From positions 3,167,001 to 3,231,000 of the forward strand of contig NC_054690.1 of the NCBI RefSeq assembly GCF_011074885.1: 64,000 nucleotides of DNA. Reading direction: 5' to 3'. Each line of letters opens with the position of its first letter. Position 1 is the first letter of the stretch. The notes under the pieces were generated by a model. It saw only the letters and a list, made by a program, of their open reading frames with translations, was not told the origin of the DNA and did no database searches. The DNA comes from Brettanomyces bruxellensis. Taxonomy: Eukaryota > Ascomycota > Pichiomycetes > Pichiales > Pichiaceae. Below, one piece after another: positions 46,590-57,232 of the stretch. A program made the translations under genes and the position numbers.

Positions 46590-48599
46590 TTATTGCCTAT
46601 TCTGTGATGTCCAGAGACGAGAGAGCAAAATTCCAGCGAAAATCAATGAGGATGCAATTATTATCGTACTTCCAACAGTTAAATCAGTTGCAAAAGCATG
46701 GTCTTCTTTGTCACATAATCTATCATCATCATCTGGTGTCTTTTCCTTGATTTCTAAGATAAAAAGCAATTTTTTCGGTTGAGATTCTAATGCAGCTTCG
46801 AGATCATCATTTTTATCCAACGCTATCAGATCGCCATCATTATCTATGTAAGAAAGATCAAAAATACTATTTGGCAGTCGTTGCAAATCCAATTTCATGT
46901 AGATTTTATGCTTTATTATGGAAAGGAGATCTTGATCACTACCCTTTTTATCAACAACGATCTTCACTCTGTAAATTTTTCCGTCTAGATCAAGATTTAA
47001 AGACTCTTTAACCCTTAATTTAAATTTAATCTCTCTAGAATGGAAATTTGAGGTTGAATATGCTTTTTGATTTCCAATTGCCACCTTAGATTGGTCTACA
47101 CTTCCTGGAAAATCCATTAGTACAGGCTGAGGCAATGTTGAACTCAAAAGAGAACCATATGACATGGACTTTGGAATCCTTTTATCTTGTATGCTTGTTA
47201 ATGATGGTAGCGGCGTTGTTGAAGTATTAGAATTGGTTCTGAAATTTGTTGTCGATCGCCATTCGCTTGACAAGTTACTTCGTGATTTTGTATATGAGCT
47301 TCTTCTGGAAGGTTTTTCGCTGGAATTAATTGACTTCAGCGGCTCCTCCAAAGAGCCCCAAAATTTATTCCATGCTGGACCAATGCTTTCCTCATTTGAA
47401 GTGGAACTATTTTCAATATCAAAATGCGAAGCATCTGATAATTCTTTAGAAGGGAAGCTTGTAGATTCAACAGTGGAGAGGTCAAGAGCCTTAAGCAAAG
47501 CATTTGTCAAGTTAAGAACATTTGCCAACCCTGTGATTTCCCCCTCACCATTTACAATCGGTAGATTAAGAAACTTGCCTTCATACATGAGTCTTAATGC
47601 CGATTGGATCCCCATGGTCTCCTGTGCAAAATTTGGGCGAGGAGTCATAATACGTGCAACTTTCATACTTTTTAAATCATAATTATTTGCGAGAACCCTA
47701 AAAAGTATATCCTTGGTTGTTATAATTCCTATAACATCTGATTTCATAATAGTATCAGTGCTCTTGTTTGATTCTTTCAAACTGGGAGCATTGCAAATAA
47801 GAGCTGCCGTTAGATTTTTCGCCTTCAGCATTTGAGCCGCTTCAAGTATTGATGCTGACGGTGGTAAGGTAGCACAGCGTGCCAGATGAAAATATTTATC
47901 CGTGACCAAACTCGCCAATTCCGGTTGTTTCATGATGCTTATCAATCTTTTAATATCGTTTGCAATCCTCATTTTTCTCTGGCGTATGTTGCGATCGAAC
48001 AGCTCTTCATTAGTTGGTGCGAGTGGATCAACTTGCATACTTGGTAAAGGTCGTACCATGCCATAATCACTACCTAAATCATACTCGTTAAGGTTTTCAA
48101 ATGTACATTGTAGTCGTCGCGCTCCGTCGGCCATCTTTTCCAAACGAATCATAGCATGATAAAAGCACTTCGTAATGTTGAGAAGCTTGACAACAACTCC
48201 AGTAGTAGAATCAATTAAAGGTAGGTGTCTTATTTTCTTTGTAACCATTAATCGCAAGGCTTCATTTGCTGACGTTGATAGTGGCATGAAGTAAGGGTCT
48301 GTTGTCATAATACTTGTAACAGAGCACATCGTATCCAAGTCGGGTGCCGCAACTCTGAATGCCATGTCCTTTGCAGTAACTAGTCCTACCATTTTCGAAG
48401 TGGCCGAATCTATAACAATAATGCAGTGTGCTCTCTTTGCATTCATTAGCTTTGCGACATCTAGAATTGAATAGTTTGGTGTGCATTTTATTGGAGTATC
48501 AGCAATCTTCGCCAACGCACTATTTTGAAACTGGCTTGTCGGTTCCCCCATTTCTTTTCCCGATCGTGACCGCCATTGATACTTGAGGTGATGATTCAT
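46590..48599 (-). CDS. CBS-domain/PB1-domain tail-anchored protein (Mug70-like)
   Basis: 669 residues. Four CBS motifs in two pairs lie at about 33-143 and 230-367 (for example the segments ending VGLVTAKDMAFRV and IGIITTKDILFRV). A Ser/Thr-rich linker and a PB1 domain at about 527-610 (FKLRVKES...YRVKIVVDKKG) follow, and a single hydrophobic helix lies near the C-terminus (about 640-661), suggesting a tail anchor. This architecture matches the fungal CBS-and-PB1 proteins typified by fission-yeast Mug70. CBS pairs usually bind adenosine nucleotides and PB1 domains mediate dimerisation, so an energy-sensing scaffold on an intracellular membrane is an inference. I know of no clear S. cerevisiae equivalent. 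NAB2 lies downstream in tandem. Confidence 0.8.
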   Translation of the reverse strand: MNHHLKYQWRSRSGKEMGEPTSQFQNSALAKIADTPIKCTPNYSILDVAKLMNAKRAHCIIVIDSATSKMVGLVTAKDMAFRVAAPDLDTMCSVTSIMTTDPYFMPLSTSANEALRLMVTKKIRHLPLIDSTTGVVVKLLNITKCFYHAMIRLEKMADGARRLQCTFENLNEYDLGSDYGMVRPLPSMQVDPLAPTNEELFDRNIRQRKMRIANDIKRLISIMKQPELASLVTDKYFHLARCATLPPSASILEAAQMLKAKNLTAALICNAPSLKESNKSTDTIMKSDVIGIITTKDILFRVLANNYDLKSMKVARIMTPRPNFAQETMGIQSALRLMYEGKFLNLPIVNGEGEITGLANVLNLTNALLKALDLSTVESTSFPSKELSDASHFDIENSSTSNEESIGPAWNKFWGSLEEPLKSINSSEKPSRRSSYTKSRSNLSSEWRSTTNFRTNSNTSTTPLPSLTSIQDKRIPKSMSYGSLLSSTLPQPVLMDFPGSVDQSKVAIGNQKAYSTSNFHSREIKFKLRVKESLNLDLDGKIYRVKIVVDKKGSDQDLLSIIKHKIYMKLDLQRLPNSIFDLSYIDNDGDLIALDKNDDLEAALESQPKKLLFILEIKEKTPDDDDRLCDKEDHAFATDLTVGSTIIIASSLIFAGILLSRLWTSQNRQ

Positions 48600-51484
48600 A
48601 AGTAGCGGATGGTGTACTACTTTTTATTATGAAATTTTATATAGACGACGATAAAAATGATTCTTGAGGTAGAGGAAATTAATGCAATTTCGTGCAATCT
48701 TATCAGCACTTAATATCACAATGTAGATATTATATTCTATTATCCTTCAGCCAGCTTGGACGATCTCAATTCAAAAAAAATTCAAAAAATAAAAAATTAA
48801 AGTTTCGTGGCTGTTCCCTTTTGAGAACAAAGAATCCTTTTTTAGATGTACGTCTTCTTTACATAAATACATTTGAAAGTAACACTCATATGTCAAGAGT
48901 ATTCTCAACAGCTGCAAGTGCTTTTAATAAAAATACATGATTTGAAAGCAAACGTTCTTGAATTGGCATCAAATAACATGGTATTATGTCATACCATGTC
49001 AACACTCAAAAACACCGATCATCTACGTTTTGTAGTAGTCCTGATATTTATTGCCCAGTATTATATAGAAATTGGCATAAATTCCTGTAGCTTAGTTGTT
49101 TATATGTTATATAGTTGAATATTATCCGGTGGAAAATTAATTTTCTTTGTCTATTTTTGATAGATTTTTATAATTAAAGTTAAACATAATTTGAGCATAA
49201 GGATTCGTGACATAAGCGGTATGTATTGACGGACTGTTTTCAGTGTTCAGATAGTACCACAACTTTGTTATTACAATATTAATTGAATAGAGGTGGTTTG
49301 TTGATTACATTCCGATGAATATCGTCAACATGCCACCACTGTGCTTTTAAGTATAAAATAAGAAATAGCTCAAAGAATAATTGATAAGGGAATATTAAGA
49401 GTTTGAGTAAAATAGATAATGAAGGAGAGAAGATATATACTTGAATATTATAAAATTTTATTAAATAAAGTTTCCTTGGCTACGTAGCAGAGCGGTAAAG
49501 CATAGGGTTATCGGAAGCTCTATTACAAGCAGTAAATTATTTCTAAAAGCAAACCTCGTTATCACTTCTTTCTACTTATTCAATTTATAAGAGCCGTGAT
49601 AGTTTTTGTTATTTTCATATATGTAATCTTATTCACGATGGGTTTTCCCTATTATTTGGTATTATTAAGCTCGTTGAATTCAAATACGAAGACAAGAATT
49701 TGGAATCTTGTAAGCGTAATCCGTACACCAAATTTACACATTTAGTTTTTATTTACTAAAGCGAGTCCCAGCGCCAGCGATAAGGGGAAAAATTTTACCG
49801 CCGATTCATTCCACGATTAATTTCGACATTAAGAATATAATCTCCGACACACTATAGTAGTACAACAGCCCTTCAAAATCTAAAATTCTATGCTCACAAA
49901 ACTATAAAGAAACGAAAGGGATAAGGAATGGGGAGTTAAAAAAAAAAAGGCAAAAATAAAACGGCTGGAGAAACTGTGCCGTTGCCGTTGGATTATAAAA
50001 TGAATCTAGAATTTCTCCAGTGAGATTGAGATTATGTTTGTTCTGCACTAAGCCCTTCCTTCTCTACTACGGGACACTATTCCACAAAATTGAGAAAGAA
50101 GTCCGGTTTGCCGATAGAAAATTTCACAACTCACAATTGTGCCTTCAATCTCCACAAATCATCTGAATTGAATCTCTCTTTGAAGACAAAATCTTTATCC
50201 AATTCCTTTATTGTATTTTGTAGCGTTTGTTTGTTTGGCTGTACTTTTCAATATTCAATTAATACACACACGACCTTATTTTGACAAGGTCGAAAAAATC
50301 TCGAACATCCAATATTTAATAACAATATAAATTTCAACAATCCTTACGTAATAATTTGGTGTTGAAAAATGCGTATCGGAAATGTTATTGTCCAAGTTGA
50401 ACGTCTCTATTTATTCGCCGCATTGTTATATCTTTTTGCTATTACATCGAGGCCATGTCAAAACTCTGAAAGTTTCCTTTGAAAGGCAAGCAATGTCTGA
50501 CCTCATCTTTTTTATGCAATCTGCATTCATCTGCAAAATAGAGTAGAGAGAATTTTTTTCCTGTTCAATTATTTCCTGATCTATCATATGACTTACATAC
50601 GATTTACCATTTAGGGTAAAATGAAACGGCTCAAATATAAGCAAAGAAATATTTTGACCGAGCTAGAAAAAATTGGGAACTGGTGGCGAAGGATCACTGT
50701 ACGGGCTCTAAGTATTTTGTCCAATGTTCAACGAATTAAACACATTTTAGATTGGAAGCCATTGCAGAAATTGCTGTGTTGTTAACAACCATGAAATTAA
50801 AAGGGGTCTTAAAATAACAACCATGTTAATGTTAATGATAATTAGGCGTTGACCTTCTTGAAATTCAGGGCAGCCCTCATGCCTTCCCACCACTCTTAAG
50901 CGAATAGCTGTGTTAAAAAGAAAAGAGCGGCCTGGGCTGTTAGACTGGGAATAATGCATTGTAAATAATTTGTTATTGCACGCTGCTTTTATTGAGGAGC
51001 CAAAAAATTTTTCGGGATGCAGCATAGCGAACAAACCACAGTCAAATTTTTTTTGCTTACTTTTGCGTCCTATGCGGCAATAGGTAAATAAAGGGTCTGC
51101 AGTAATGCCGGATAATGCACTATAATTGGGAAAGTTGAGGGATCGATAGGTCACAAGGCAGTAATTCGCATATGCATAAGTTGGAACTTATAAATACTAT
51201 ATGCATCGCCTTCAGAGAAAAGGACTTACACAAGTGCGTCCGCGCCGATATCATTGGGCTTTTAGATTCTTTCTCCCTCTGTTTAAGCTTTGACTTTTTC
51301 AAATAACTAACTCTAGTGATAACCATATTCACTCCTTTTTATCAGTAAAACAACAAACTGAAAATACAGGTTATTTCACTAATCGCATTCTTTTAACTAG
51401 GTCAAACTTATTCACTCTTTCATTCTTTCTTCAGAGTTTTTCTCTTTATATTCACTCCTTCGAGCACCAAAACTTATTAATATA
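48600..51484. promoter_or_regulatory. 2.9-kb gene-poor region upstream of the SUN-family gene
   Basis: No open frame with coding character was found. The region should hold the promoter of the CBS/PB1 gene (left) and that of the SUN-family gene (right), which has a TATAAATA at 51189-51196. A tRNA-like A-box sequence (TAGCAGAGCGG) lies near 49485, but no matching tRNA fold follows. Inverted 9-bp arms CTGGAGAAA/TTTCTCCAG lie at 49965-49973 and 50012-50020. Confidence 0.4.
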
Positions 51485-52432
51485 ATGAAGCTTTTAAATA
51501 TTTTCTCATCACTTCTATTGGTGGCATGCGCCTACGCGGCTCCCGTTTCAAAGAGCACACAGAAGCACAAACACTCTCCACACAGCAGCGAGAAATCGGT
51601 GTCAGTCAAGAAAATAGTTTCCGGTGATTTGGATGCATACGAGTCGCCCTCTGGAAGTTTCGAAGATGGAAAGATTGCTTGCTCTGATTTCCCTAGTGGA
51701 AACGGTGTTATTTCTCTAAGTTGGTTAGGACTTGGTGGATGGGCTTCAATTATGGATGCCAATGGAGACACATCATCTTCTTGTGAAGATGGTGAGTACT
51801 GCTCTTATGCATGCCAACCAGGTATGGCTAAGACTCAATGGCCTTCAGACCAACCAAGCGATGGTAGATCAGTTGGTGGCTTGTATTGCAAGGGTGGATA
51901 TTTGTACAGAACCAACACCGATGCCGACAATCTTTGTGCATGGGGAGAGAACTCAACTACTGTGAAATCTTCTCTAGATAAGGATGTGGCAATTTGCCAG
52001 ACTGATTATCCAGGTTCGGAAAACATGGTTGTTCCTACTGTTCTTGAAGCTGGCTCGTCATCGCCACTAACAACTATCGATGAAGATACATATTATCAAT
52101 GGCAAGGAAAAAAGACATCGGCTCAATTCTATGTTAACAACGCCGGCGTTTCCGTCGACAATGGTTGCATTTGGGGTTCTGCCTCCAAAGGTGTTGGAAA
52201 TTATGCCCCTCTCGTTATTGGCGCTGGTTACACCGACGGAAAGGCATACATTTCTTTGATACCAAACCCAAACAATAAGAACTCGGCTAATTTCAATGTA
52301 GAAATCACCGCGGCCGACGGATCAGAGGTTGATGGTGAATGCTCATATTCCGATGGTTCATTTTCTGGGGACAGTGACGATGGTTGTACTGTTACCGTTG
52401 TTTCTGGTAGCGCTGTTATAACCTTTAGTTAG
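51485..52432 (+). CDS. SUN-family secreted cell-wall protein (Sim1/Uth1/Nca3/Sun4 type)
   Basis: 315 residues beginning with a hydrophobic signal peptide (about 1-18, ending ACAYAA). A short His/Ser/Lys-rich spacer follows and then the SUN domain (about 45-315), with conserved Cys positions and the typical segment [34 protein letters not shown]. The C-terminus ends in Gly/Ser/Val-rich strands. Members are wall-associated beta-glucosidase-like proteins needed for septation and mother-daughter separation, and some affect mitochondria and autophagy. Most yeast members are longer because of a Ser/Thr-rich linker, which is nearly absent here. Which of the four S. cerevisiae paralogues it corresponds to cannot be told. 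The very long upstream region suggests complex control. Confidence 0.92.
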   Translation: MKLLNIFSSLLLVACAYAAPVSKSTQKHKHSPHSSEKSVSVKKIVSGDLDAYESPSGSFEDGKIACSDFPSGNGVISLSWLGLGGWASIMDANGDTSSSCEDGEYCSYACQPGMAKTQWPSDQPSDGRSVGGLYCKGGYLYRTNTDADNLCAWGENSTTVKSSLDKDVAICQTDYPGSENMVVPTVLEAGSSSPLTTIDEDTYYQWQGKKTSAQFYVNNAGVSVDNGCIWGSASKGVGNYAPLVIGAGYTDGKAYISLIPNPNNKNSANFNVEITAADGSEVDGECSYSDGSFSGDSDDGCTVTVVSGSAVITFS

Positions 52433-53516
52433 GTAATTGTTGATACCATTTTTTTTAAGATTGGGGAATAAAGAGACTTCACATATAAATTTGAAAACAA
52501 CTTTGCTTATGACTTTTAGACCGACTCAGATCTTCTGAGCAGTGGACGGTATGCCTTCTTCGGTATTCACTATCCAGGACTTACTTTCTTTATTGAGCTG
52601 TAAATCGTGCAGCTTTTTTTTTTTTTTGATATATATCACGAGAGTTGGGATAACGAAAGGGGATTTATGGGAAATATAAAATAAGAATCTCTGGTTTAAT
52701 AATATCTCAATTTATTTGCTGGCTTATTCTTTTGTAATATTGGATTCTTAGATTAAGCTAAATAATGTATATTATTCGCAAGTGTAAATATTGGTATTAG
52801 CTTGCTTAGATTCATGGATGGAAGGTAGTCCTCTAAATTGAAGAGTTGCACCAATGAAGAAAAGAATATTACACAAACTTACACACAAAAGTTAATTGAG
52901 ATGTAAGCCTATGTTTAAATTAGTTTATGTTGCGTGAAATCCTGAGGACACATGCGTACTATTGCAGCATGCATGGATGAATTTCATACAGCTATCTCAT
53001 AAAGTGCAACTCAATTACAGCTAAACTAATTTACTGAAACTATTGCTTTTAAAAATAATTTGCTTCATAAACTCGAAATCACATTGTGGGAAGGTTAATA
53101 TAGACTTGGCAACGTGCAAGAAAACAAATTAACATTGTATGGAATTTTATTTTATATGCGAAAGGAAATAAATTATATCTATCGCTTCCAAGTCTTCAAG
53201 ACTGGGACGACACCAATAATAATTACGTGTGGTTACTATGTTTTCGTTTAGGTCAGAGAAAACAAATATGCAGAGTTGTAATTTTTTTTTCTACTGGAGT
53301 TATGCTTTGGAATAAGTATACGAACTTCTAATTATTTTTTCTACGGCTATCTGTTTCCCCGCACGCAATATAAAAGTAAGCCATATTTCTCAATTGCGTT
53401 TACGATCCAAGCAAACTTTAAAACAATCAATTCAAATTAATATAATATATCACGTCAGTAAATAAAGCTTTTTGTTGCTGTCATTTTGATCCTTGTAGCA
53501 AAAAGTCCAATTGAAC
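52433..53516. promoter_or_regulatory. AMS1 upstream region
   Basis: This 1.08-kb AT-rich stretch has no coding sequence. CTCAG/CTGAG arms around 52526-52540 could form a small hairpin in the SUN-gene 3' region. TATAAAA at 53369-53375 is a candidate AMS1 TATA box, 142 bp before the ATG. Confidence 0.4.
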
Positions 53517-56500
53517 ATGCCTTCTTTTGCAGCAGGTTCGGGGAAAACAAGTTATCCCCAGAGGACCTCCGAATTGACATTTAAGCCAATTGACTCCATT
53601 TATCAAGATAGATTAAGACAATTTATCGATGAGAATGGTCATTACAAAGATTTGATGCTTCCAAAGTTATATACTAAGGAAACATTGCAGCTCAAAGCCA
53701 AACCTTCAGCCGATGATGATGTTGCCTCTGTTAATACCAGCTATTTGGTATTGAAGCATTGGGCTGCACCAGGTTTATCAAAGCCTCTCTTTAAGGATGT
53801 TGTTCCCTCCAAACTTTCAGAGTTCAAATTATTCAATGCACATGATACATTTGGCCCTGCCTGGTCTTCTCACTGGTTTCAGGTTCAAATGAAAGTTCCA
53901 GAAAGTTTTATCAATGAAAAGGAGATATGGTTAGTTTGGGATGCCGGATGCGAGGGTATGGTCTTTAACAAAGATGGAAAGCCGCTTCAGGGATTAACAG
54001 GTGATGGTGAAAGAATAGAATTCATTATTCCTAACGAATGGTACGAATCAGGAAGAGAGTATACGTTCTACCTTGAAATGGGTTGCAATGGTATGTTTGG
54101 TACTACCAAGCCGATTTATGATATCAAGAAGTGCGAAATCCAAGTCCCAAATTTGCAGGCTCATGCCTTATATTACGACTTTTGGATTTTGAGTGATTGT
54201 TCAAGGGAAGGCAGCTCTCCGCAGAAATTTAAGGCGCGTGAAATATGCAATCGTATTATGGATACTTTTGATCCTGAGGATCCTTCAACCGTGTTACAGT
54301 GTCGTGAAATTGCTCAAGAGTTCTTGGGGCCGAATGTTGACTCAGAGAAAGTTTTTAAAGAGAAATCATTACAGAAGATTAATACTGTGTATGCAATTGG
54401 TAATTGCCACATAGATACCGCCTGGCTCTGGGATTTCGCAACCACGAAAACAAAAATTGCCAGAAGCTGGTCATCCCAATTGCGATTAATTGAGAAGTAT
54501 CCTGAGTACGTTTTTGTTGCCTCTGCTGCTATTCATTTCAAATGGCTTGAGGATTATTATCCAGACTTATTTAAAGAAGTTTTGAAGGCAATTAAGGGAG
54601 GCAGATTTATACCACTAGGTGGCGCATGGGTTGAAAATGATACTAATGTTCCAAGTGGAGAAGGTCTTGCCAGACAGTTCATTCTCGGCCAAAGATATTA
54701 TGAACAACTTTTTGGCTTCAGAAGCGATATATACTGGCTTCCAGATTCTTTTGGCTATTCGAATCAAATTCCACAACTCTGTAGATTGGCATGCATGCCT
54801 AATTTTTTGACGCAAAAACTCTCTTGGAATAATGTTGATGTCTTCCCAGACAGTTCTTTTAACTGGGTTGGTTTAGATTATTCTCAAGTTATGGTGCACA
54901 TGCCTCCTGACAATACTTATACTGCTGCAGCACACTACGGAGATGTTATGCGGTCTGTTCAAAATCACAAAAACTTGTACAATGATCAGATGGGAATGCT
55001 TTTGTATGGTAAAGGTGATGGTGGAGGAGGACCAACGCCAGAAATGGTTGAGCAATTGAGAAGAGTTCGTGGTTTGGCCGATCATGCGGGAGGTACCACT
55101 CCAACCGTTGATATGGGGTGTACTGTTAAACAATTTTTTGATAAGTTACGTGATGATACAGATGATGGAAAGAAACTTCCGTGCTGGCGAGGCGAATTGT
55201 ATCTTGAATATCACAGGGGAACATATACCACTCAAGCAAAAGTTAAGGATCTAATGCGTACATCAGAAAAGTTAGTCAGGGATATCGAAGTGCTTGCTAG
55301 TGCTGCTTCTATTGTAAACAAGACTTACAAGTATCCTCATGCAAAAATTGAGAATATTTGGGCTGATATATGTTTGTGCCAATTTCATGATGTTTTACCT
55401 GGCTCATGTATTCAGAAAGTTTATCACAACGATGTTTGGCCTTTATTAACAAAGGTTATTGAAAAAGAGCGTTCAATAATTAAAGAAATTTTCTTATCTG
55501 TCAACAATGCTGAAAACACTGCTTCAGATTCTGCTACTTTGATGAAAATAAACACGCTCCCATGGAACAGAACGACTATTTTACCTGTCGATTCGATTCC
55601 ACATTCATTGCAAGGTTATTCTCAAAATGGCAAATACTTAGCATTTACTGGTGATCTGGTTATGCTTCCAATTAAGCAAATACCTAAATATGCATCGAAA
55701 ATATCACAAAATGCCAATGGCTCATATATTCTTGAAAACGGTCTCTTGAGAGCTGTGATTGATGAAAATGGAATTGTTAAAAGTTTAGTGGATTTATTCG
55801 AACATCGTGAGATAATTGATACAAGTAAGATGAAGGGAGGAAACCAATTTGTCATGTATTCGGATACTCCATTGAACTTTCAGGCCTGGGATACTGAGTT
55901 GTTCTCCTTGGGCAAATTCAAATATGTGGAGAAGGCAAGCAGCATCAGGATTTTAGAATCTGGTCCTCTCGTCTCCTCCTTGGAGGTTTCACACCAGCTT
56001 TCCAAAACAAGTAAGATTACCACTGTTATATCGTTAGCTGCGGGAGATGACACAGATGTGCCACCTATGCTTAAGTTTGATTGTAACGTGGACTGGGATG
56101 AAACTTACAAATTCCTCAAGGTCCAGTTCCCTGTGACAGTTTCGCAGGAATATGCCAATTATGAAACACAATTTGGTATCACGAAGAGACCTACACATTA
56201 CAATACAAACTGGGATATTGCTAAATTTGAGTGTTGTTGCCATAAGTTCATCGACTTTTCCGACTTTAACTATGGTGTCTCTCTTTTGAATAACAACAAG
56301 TATGGTGGAAATGTTCATACAAATGTGATAACACTATCGTTGTTGCGTGCACCTAAATACCCCGATCCTACAGCTGATATTGGTAAACATACATTTAGTT
56401 ATGCTTTGATGCCACATGCAGGACCACTTGGCTATAAGACTGTCCGTGCTGGATGGGAATTCAACGATAGATTGGATAAGGCTTGCAGACTTCCGTTGCA

Positions 56501-56861
56501 TTCTAAAGAGAGTATACTTTCACAAATGTCGAACTTGGTGACAATCGAAGGTGATAAGAACATAATACTCTCTAATGTCAAGAGAGGTGAAGATGATTTT
56601 GATGTTGACGGCGATGGAAGTCTTATCAATAGTCTTCCAGTGAAGTTCAATGGCTCACAAACACTAGTTTTGAGATTATACGAATCCTTGGGTGGTGTGT
56701 CCAAGGCTAAAATTACCATTGGCCATCCAATTAAGAAAGTACTTAAAACAAATATTCTGGAAGATGCCTTAGAGGATATTACATTTGACAAAAATACCAA
56801 TAGCTTTAGTATTTCTTCGAAGGCTTTCGAGATTTCGACGTACCAGGTTGTGCTTGCTTGA
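53517..56861 (+). CDS. AMS1: Vacuolar alpha-mannosidase Ams1 (GH38)
   Basis: The frame is open from 53511 (TTG), but the first ATG is 53517, giving 1114 residues; yeast Ams1 has 1083. The glycoside hydrolase 38 domain shows the zinc-binding H298-I-D300 in NCHIDTAWLWDF, the nucleophile D410 in WLPDSFGYSNQIPQL, and zinc-ligand H624 in CQFHDVLPGSCI. The middle and C-terminal beta domains complete the family fold. The enzyme trims free mannose oligosaccharides and in S. cerevisiae reaches the vacuole by the Cvt/autophagy pathway, not the secretory route; the absence of a signal peptide here agrees. AMS1 followed by CDC43 on the same strand is also the S. cerevisiae order. Confidence 0.97.
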   Translation: MPSFAAGSGKTSYPQRTSELTFKPIDSIYQDRLRQFIDENGHYKDLMLPKLYTKETLQLKAKPSADDDVASVNTSYLVLKHWAAPGLSKPLFKDVVPSKLSEFKLFNAHDTFGPAWSSHWFQVQMKVPESFINEKEIWLVWDAGCEGMVFNKDGKPLQGLTGDGERIEFIIPNEWYESGREYTFYLEMGCNGMFGTTKPIYDIKKCEIQVPNLQAHALYYDFWILSDCSREGSSPQKFKAREICNRIMDTFDPEDPSTVLQCREIAQEFLGPNVDSEKVFKEKSLQKINTVYAIGNCHIDTAWLWDFATTKTKIARSWSSQLRLIEKYPEYVFVASAAIHFKWLEDYYPDLFKEVLKAIKGGRFIPLGGAWVENDTNVPSGEGLARQFILGQRYYEQLFGFRSDIYWLPDSFGYSNQIPQLCRLACMPNFLTQKLSWNNVDVFPDSSFNWVGLDYSQVMVHMPPDNTYTAAAHYGDVMRSVQNHKNLYNDQMGMLLYGKGDGGGGPTPEMVEQLRRVRGLADHAGGTTPTVDMGCTVKQFFDKLRDDTDDGKKLPCWRGELYLEYHRGTYTTQAKVKDLMRTSEKLVRDIEVLASAASIVNKTYKYPHAKIENIWADICLCQFHDVLPGSCIQKVYHNDVWPLLTKVIEKERSIIKEIFLSVNNAENTASDSATLMKINTLPWNRTTILPVDSIPHSLQGYSQNGKYLAFTGDLVMLPIKQIPKYASKISQNANGSYILENGLLRAVIDENGIVKSLVDLFEHREIIDTSKMKGGNQFVMYSDTPLNFQAWDTELFSLGKFKYVEKASSIRILESGPLVSSLEVSHQLSKTSKITTVISLAAGDDTDVPPMLKFDCNVDWDETYKFLKVQFPVTVSQEYANYETQFGITKRPTHYNTNWDIAKFECCCHKFIDFSDFNYGVSLLNNNKYGGNVHTNVITLSLLRAPKYPDPTADIGKHTFSYALMPHAGPLGYKTVRAGWEFNDRLDKACRLPLHSKESILSQMSNLVTIEGDKNIILSNVKRGEDDFDVDGDGSLINSLPVKFNGSQTLVLRLYESLGGVSKAKITIGHPIKKVLKTNILEDALEDITFDKNTNSFSISSKAFEISTYQVVLA

Positions 56862-57221
56862 AGTGTACATTTTATTTTCTTTACCATAATGGATCCTTTC
56901 CTTAGCAACGCATTAGTTGAGGTATCCTATCTTTTATTCTTTTTTCATTTTTTTGACTCTCAATAATATGTTGCCTGGATTTATCTTTTTATTAGCTTCA
57001 ATATTTGAATTCGTGCTCCATTCAATATTGTAAACTCGATAAGAATTGTAAGAGCGAAAATGCTAGGGAGGGCAGTGAGAAAGAAAGAAAAAAAAGAATG
57101 CACTATATAAAATCATTCCTATTAGTTTGAAGAACCGTGTATAAAACACATCTTTTCTAGTTGTATACCATCATAACCTGCAAAGCCTAATACATGGAAG
57201 CAACTCACCTGCTGAATAGCT
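56862..57221. promoter_or_regulatory. AMS1 3' region and CDC43 promoter
   Basis: This 360-bp stretch holds the AMS1 3' end and the CDC43 promoter. It ends in an upstream ATG frame (57194-57232) that overlaps the CDC43 start. TATAAAA-like sequence lies near 57105 and 57140. Confidence 0.35.
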
Positions 57222-57232
57222 ATGAAAAATGA
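57194..57232 (+). other. 12-codon upstream ORF overlapping the CDC43 start, or N-terminal exon lost to an indel
   Basis: An ATG 28 nt before the CDC43 ATG opens a 12-codon frame (MEATHLLNSYEK, then TGA) that overlaps the CDS by 11 nt. If genuine it would reduce initiation at CDC43. Removing one A from the A5 run at 57225-57229 would instead fuse it in frame as an N-terminal extension, of the kind seen in S. cerevisiae Cdc43. Confidence 0.4.
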
